Origin: Streptomyces europaeiscabiei
GTDB taxonomy: Bacteria > Actinomycetota > Actinomycetes > Streptomycetales > Streptomycetaceae
Direction: 5' to 3'
DNA: 64,000 bases
NCBI RefSeq assembly: GCF_036346855.1
Contig: NZ_CP107841.1
Coordinates: 8,498,001-8,562,000 of the forward strand
The first letter of the stretch is position 1. Every line of letters begins with the position of its first letter. A program made the position numbers and the translations under genes. Of the stretch, positions 62,820 through 64,000 are shown one piece after another. The notes beneath the pieces are model-generated. The model did no database searches, was not told the DNA's origin, and worked only from the letters and a program-made list of their open reading frames with translations.

Positions 62820-63395
62820 ATGGACGAGGAGTTGCGATCACTCACGGAGCGTGTGCGGAGCGAGTCGGGGGGCGCGGCGGGATACGAGCGGCTTGTCACG
62901 ACGGAGTCCACGGACGAACTGGCGGCCCTGCTCATCGAGCCGGGACAGCCCTTGTGGGCGCGGGAGTTGGCCGCGTTCCGGTTGGGTGTCGTCGGGGACC
63001 GGCGGGCCTTCGAGGCCCTTGTCCTGTTGCTCAACCACCGGGATCCGCCGCGCTGCGCCTCCGCGGCATACGCACTGGCCCGTCTCCGGGACCCGCGCAC
63101 CGCGCGTGCGGCGGCCGCTCTCGCGACCAACGAACTCCGCGTCGCCTACGCCCTGCATCCCGTACGCCTGCTCGCCGAGCTCCGCGCCCCCGAGTCCGTC
63201 CCGGCGCTGATCACCACACTCCGGCGCCGCCTGAGACCGCACGATCCCTACCGCCGGGTGGCGCTCGCGTGCGTGGAGGGACTGGGGGCTCTGGAGGACG
63301 CCCGCGCCAGGACCGTACTGAACGAGGCTTTGGCGCATCCGACGCTCGCGGAGGCGGCGGTGCGGGCACTGGCGCGCATCCCCAAGCAGCGGTAG
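62820..63395 (+). CDS. HEAT-repeat protein
   Basis: A 191-residue helical protein with HEAT/PBS-lyase-like repeats: ELAAFRLGVVGDRRAFEALV, CASAAYALARLRDPRTARA and AALACVEGLGALEDARAR-type units. No enzymatic motif. Such proteins serve as binding platforms. The ATG at 62820 follows CTCGATGAC without a strong ribosome site. It is divergent from the hydroxyacyl-CoA dehydrogenase gene. Confidence 0.75.
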   Translation: MDEELRSLTERVRSESGGAAGYERLVTTESTDELAALLIEPGQPLWARELAAFRLGVVGDRRAFEALVLLLNHRDPPRCASAAYALARLRDPRTARAAAALATNELRVAYALHPVRLLAELRAPESVPALITTLRRRLRPHDPYRRVALACVEGLGALEDARARTVLNEALAHPTLAEAAVRALARIPKQR

Positions 63396-63465
63396 CGCTG
63401 CGCTGCCGGGGCCGTGATGCGGCCGCGGGTCCGGTGAGGGCTTGTCGCTCGGTTTCCCGCGCCTC

Positions 63466-63996
63466 TCACAGGGCGCGTCCGTACCGGACCTCGGGCACCT
63501 CGACCCCGCCCGCCTCGAAGGGTTCCTCGGCCCCGTCCGGGTGGAAGCCGTGGTGTTCGTAGAAGCGGCGGGCCCGGGTGTTCTCCTTGAGGACCCACAG
63601 GAGCATGCGGCCGTGGCCGGCTGCCTCGCAGCGCTCGGCGGACTCCCTCAGCAGCGCGGTGCCCACGCCGGCGCCGAAGTGGCCCGGTCGTATGTAGATC
63701 GCGTACAACTCGGCTTCCCCGGTGCGCACTTCGCCGTCGCGGTAGGGGCCGTACGCCGCCCAGCCGACGATCTCCCCGGCGCGCTCGGCGATCAGGTTCA
63801 CCACGGGGTTGCCGGCCTTCGAGAGCATCACCCGGCGCATCTCGGCGTCCTTCTCCACGTCCATCGCGTCGAGGTACGACCGGGGGACGAGCCCGGCGTA
63901 CGCGGTCCGCCAGCCTCCTACGCGGATCTCGGCCACGGGACGGCAGTCGGACAGGGTCATCTCGCGAATGCGGAGGTCATGGGGGGCGTCGTTCAT
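63466..63996 (-). CDS. GNAT-family N-acetyltransferase
   Basis: A 176-residue complete GNAT protein. Strands MTLSDCRPVAEIRVGGWRTA, the acetyl-CoA loop RPGHFGAGVGTALLRESAE (R/QxxGxG/A pattern), then NTRARRFYEHHGFHPDG at the usual end of the fold. It lies convergent to the HEAT gene. Substrate unknown; it is unrelated to the truncated GNAT at 6461. Confidence 0.87.
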   Translation of the reverse strand: MNDAPHDLRIREMTLSDCRPVAEIRVGGWRTAYAGLVPRSYLDAMDVEKDAEMRRVMLSKAGNPVVNLIAERAGEIVGWAAYGPYRDGEVRTGEAELYAIYIRPGHFGAGVGTALLRESAERCEAAGHGRMLLWVLKENTRARRFYEHHGFHPDGAEEPFEAGGVEVPEVRYGRAL

Positions 63997-64000
63997 GGCG

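Overview
The window looks like a Streptomyces (or very close actinomycete) chromosome. Most genes are very GC-rich with GTG/ATG starts and short GGAGG-type ribosome sites. It carries a crotonyl-CoA carboxylase/reductase (ethylmalonyl-CoA) operon, a Tat-exported TagC-like protein, a Ser/Thr kinase with a PQQ-like propeller and many NAD/ADP-ribose enzymes. From memory, the stretch from about 34.5 to 64 kb resembles the S. coelicolor core region around SCO646x-647x in gene content; this was not checked by alignment.

Region 1 (1-20.5 kb) is an accessory region. It opens with the 3' part of a trypsin-like/NACHT/membrane protein. A restriction-like endonuclease gene (PD-(D/E)XK plus DUF5655) follows, cut in two by a 10.5-kb insert: its first 49 codons lie at 2988-3134 and the rest at 13652-14398, and the frame is restored exactly when the copies of CGTGA are joined. 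The insert carries a Tn554-like transposition module (tyrosine recombinase, small HTH protein, degenerate second recombinase with a Cys cluster), a broken acetyltransferase, and an AT-richer three-gene operon on the minus strand: DUF4384-like/HEAT-like protein, CHAT (caspase-like) protease and alpha/beta hydrolase. Wreckage of an IS5-type transposase and of a second recombinase module lies at its right end. This three-gene operon is the best candidate in the window for an undescribed conflict or defence system. Downstream lie an IS630 element and an IS1380 element, both with frameshifted transposases, between two inverted copies of a hairpin. An excisionase/integrase pair ends the region next to a gamma-glutamyltransferase gene.

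Region 2 (20.5-34.5 kb): gamma-glutamyltransferase, an inositol-phosphatase-family enzyme, an FAD desaturase-like enzyme, then an ebo-type metabolite cluster (eboC, sugar-phosphate isomerase-like gene, eboA, eboB, eboE, eboF) and a cytochrome P450. No dehydroquinate-synthase-like eboD is present. A macro-domain protein and a secreted coiled-coil protein with 11-residue repeats follow.

Region 3 (34.5-52.7 kb): an ArsR repressor divergent from a P1B-4 metal ATPase over a clear operator; Ada-AlkA fusion and Ogt alkylation repair; a sensor-kinase remnant; a methyltransferase; a sirtuin and a decayed second copy; a Ser/Thr kinase; a 12-bp tandem array at the end of a NUDIX gene; ADP-ribosylglycohydrolase; glycerate kinase; an alpha/beta hydrolase; and pssA/psd for phosphatidylethanolamine.

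Region 4 (52.9-62.5 kb): a minus-strand ethylmalonyl-CoA pathway cluster (mcd, mch, mcl, ecm, ccr) with a TetR regulator and a double-domain 3-hydroxyacyl-CoA dehydrogenase upstream. A HEAT-repeat protein and a GNAT acetyltransferase close the window. No tRNA, rRNA or CRISPR array was seen.
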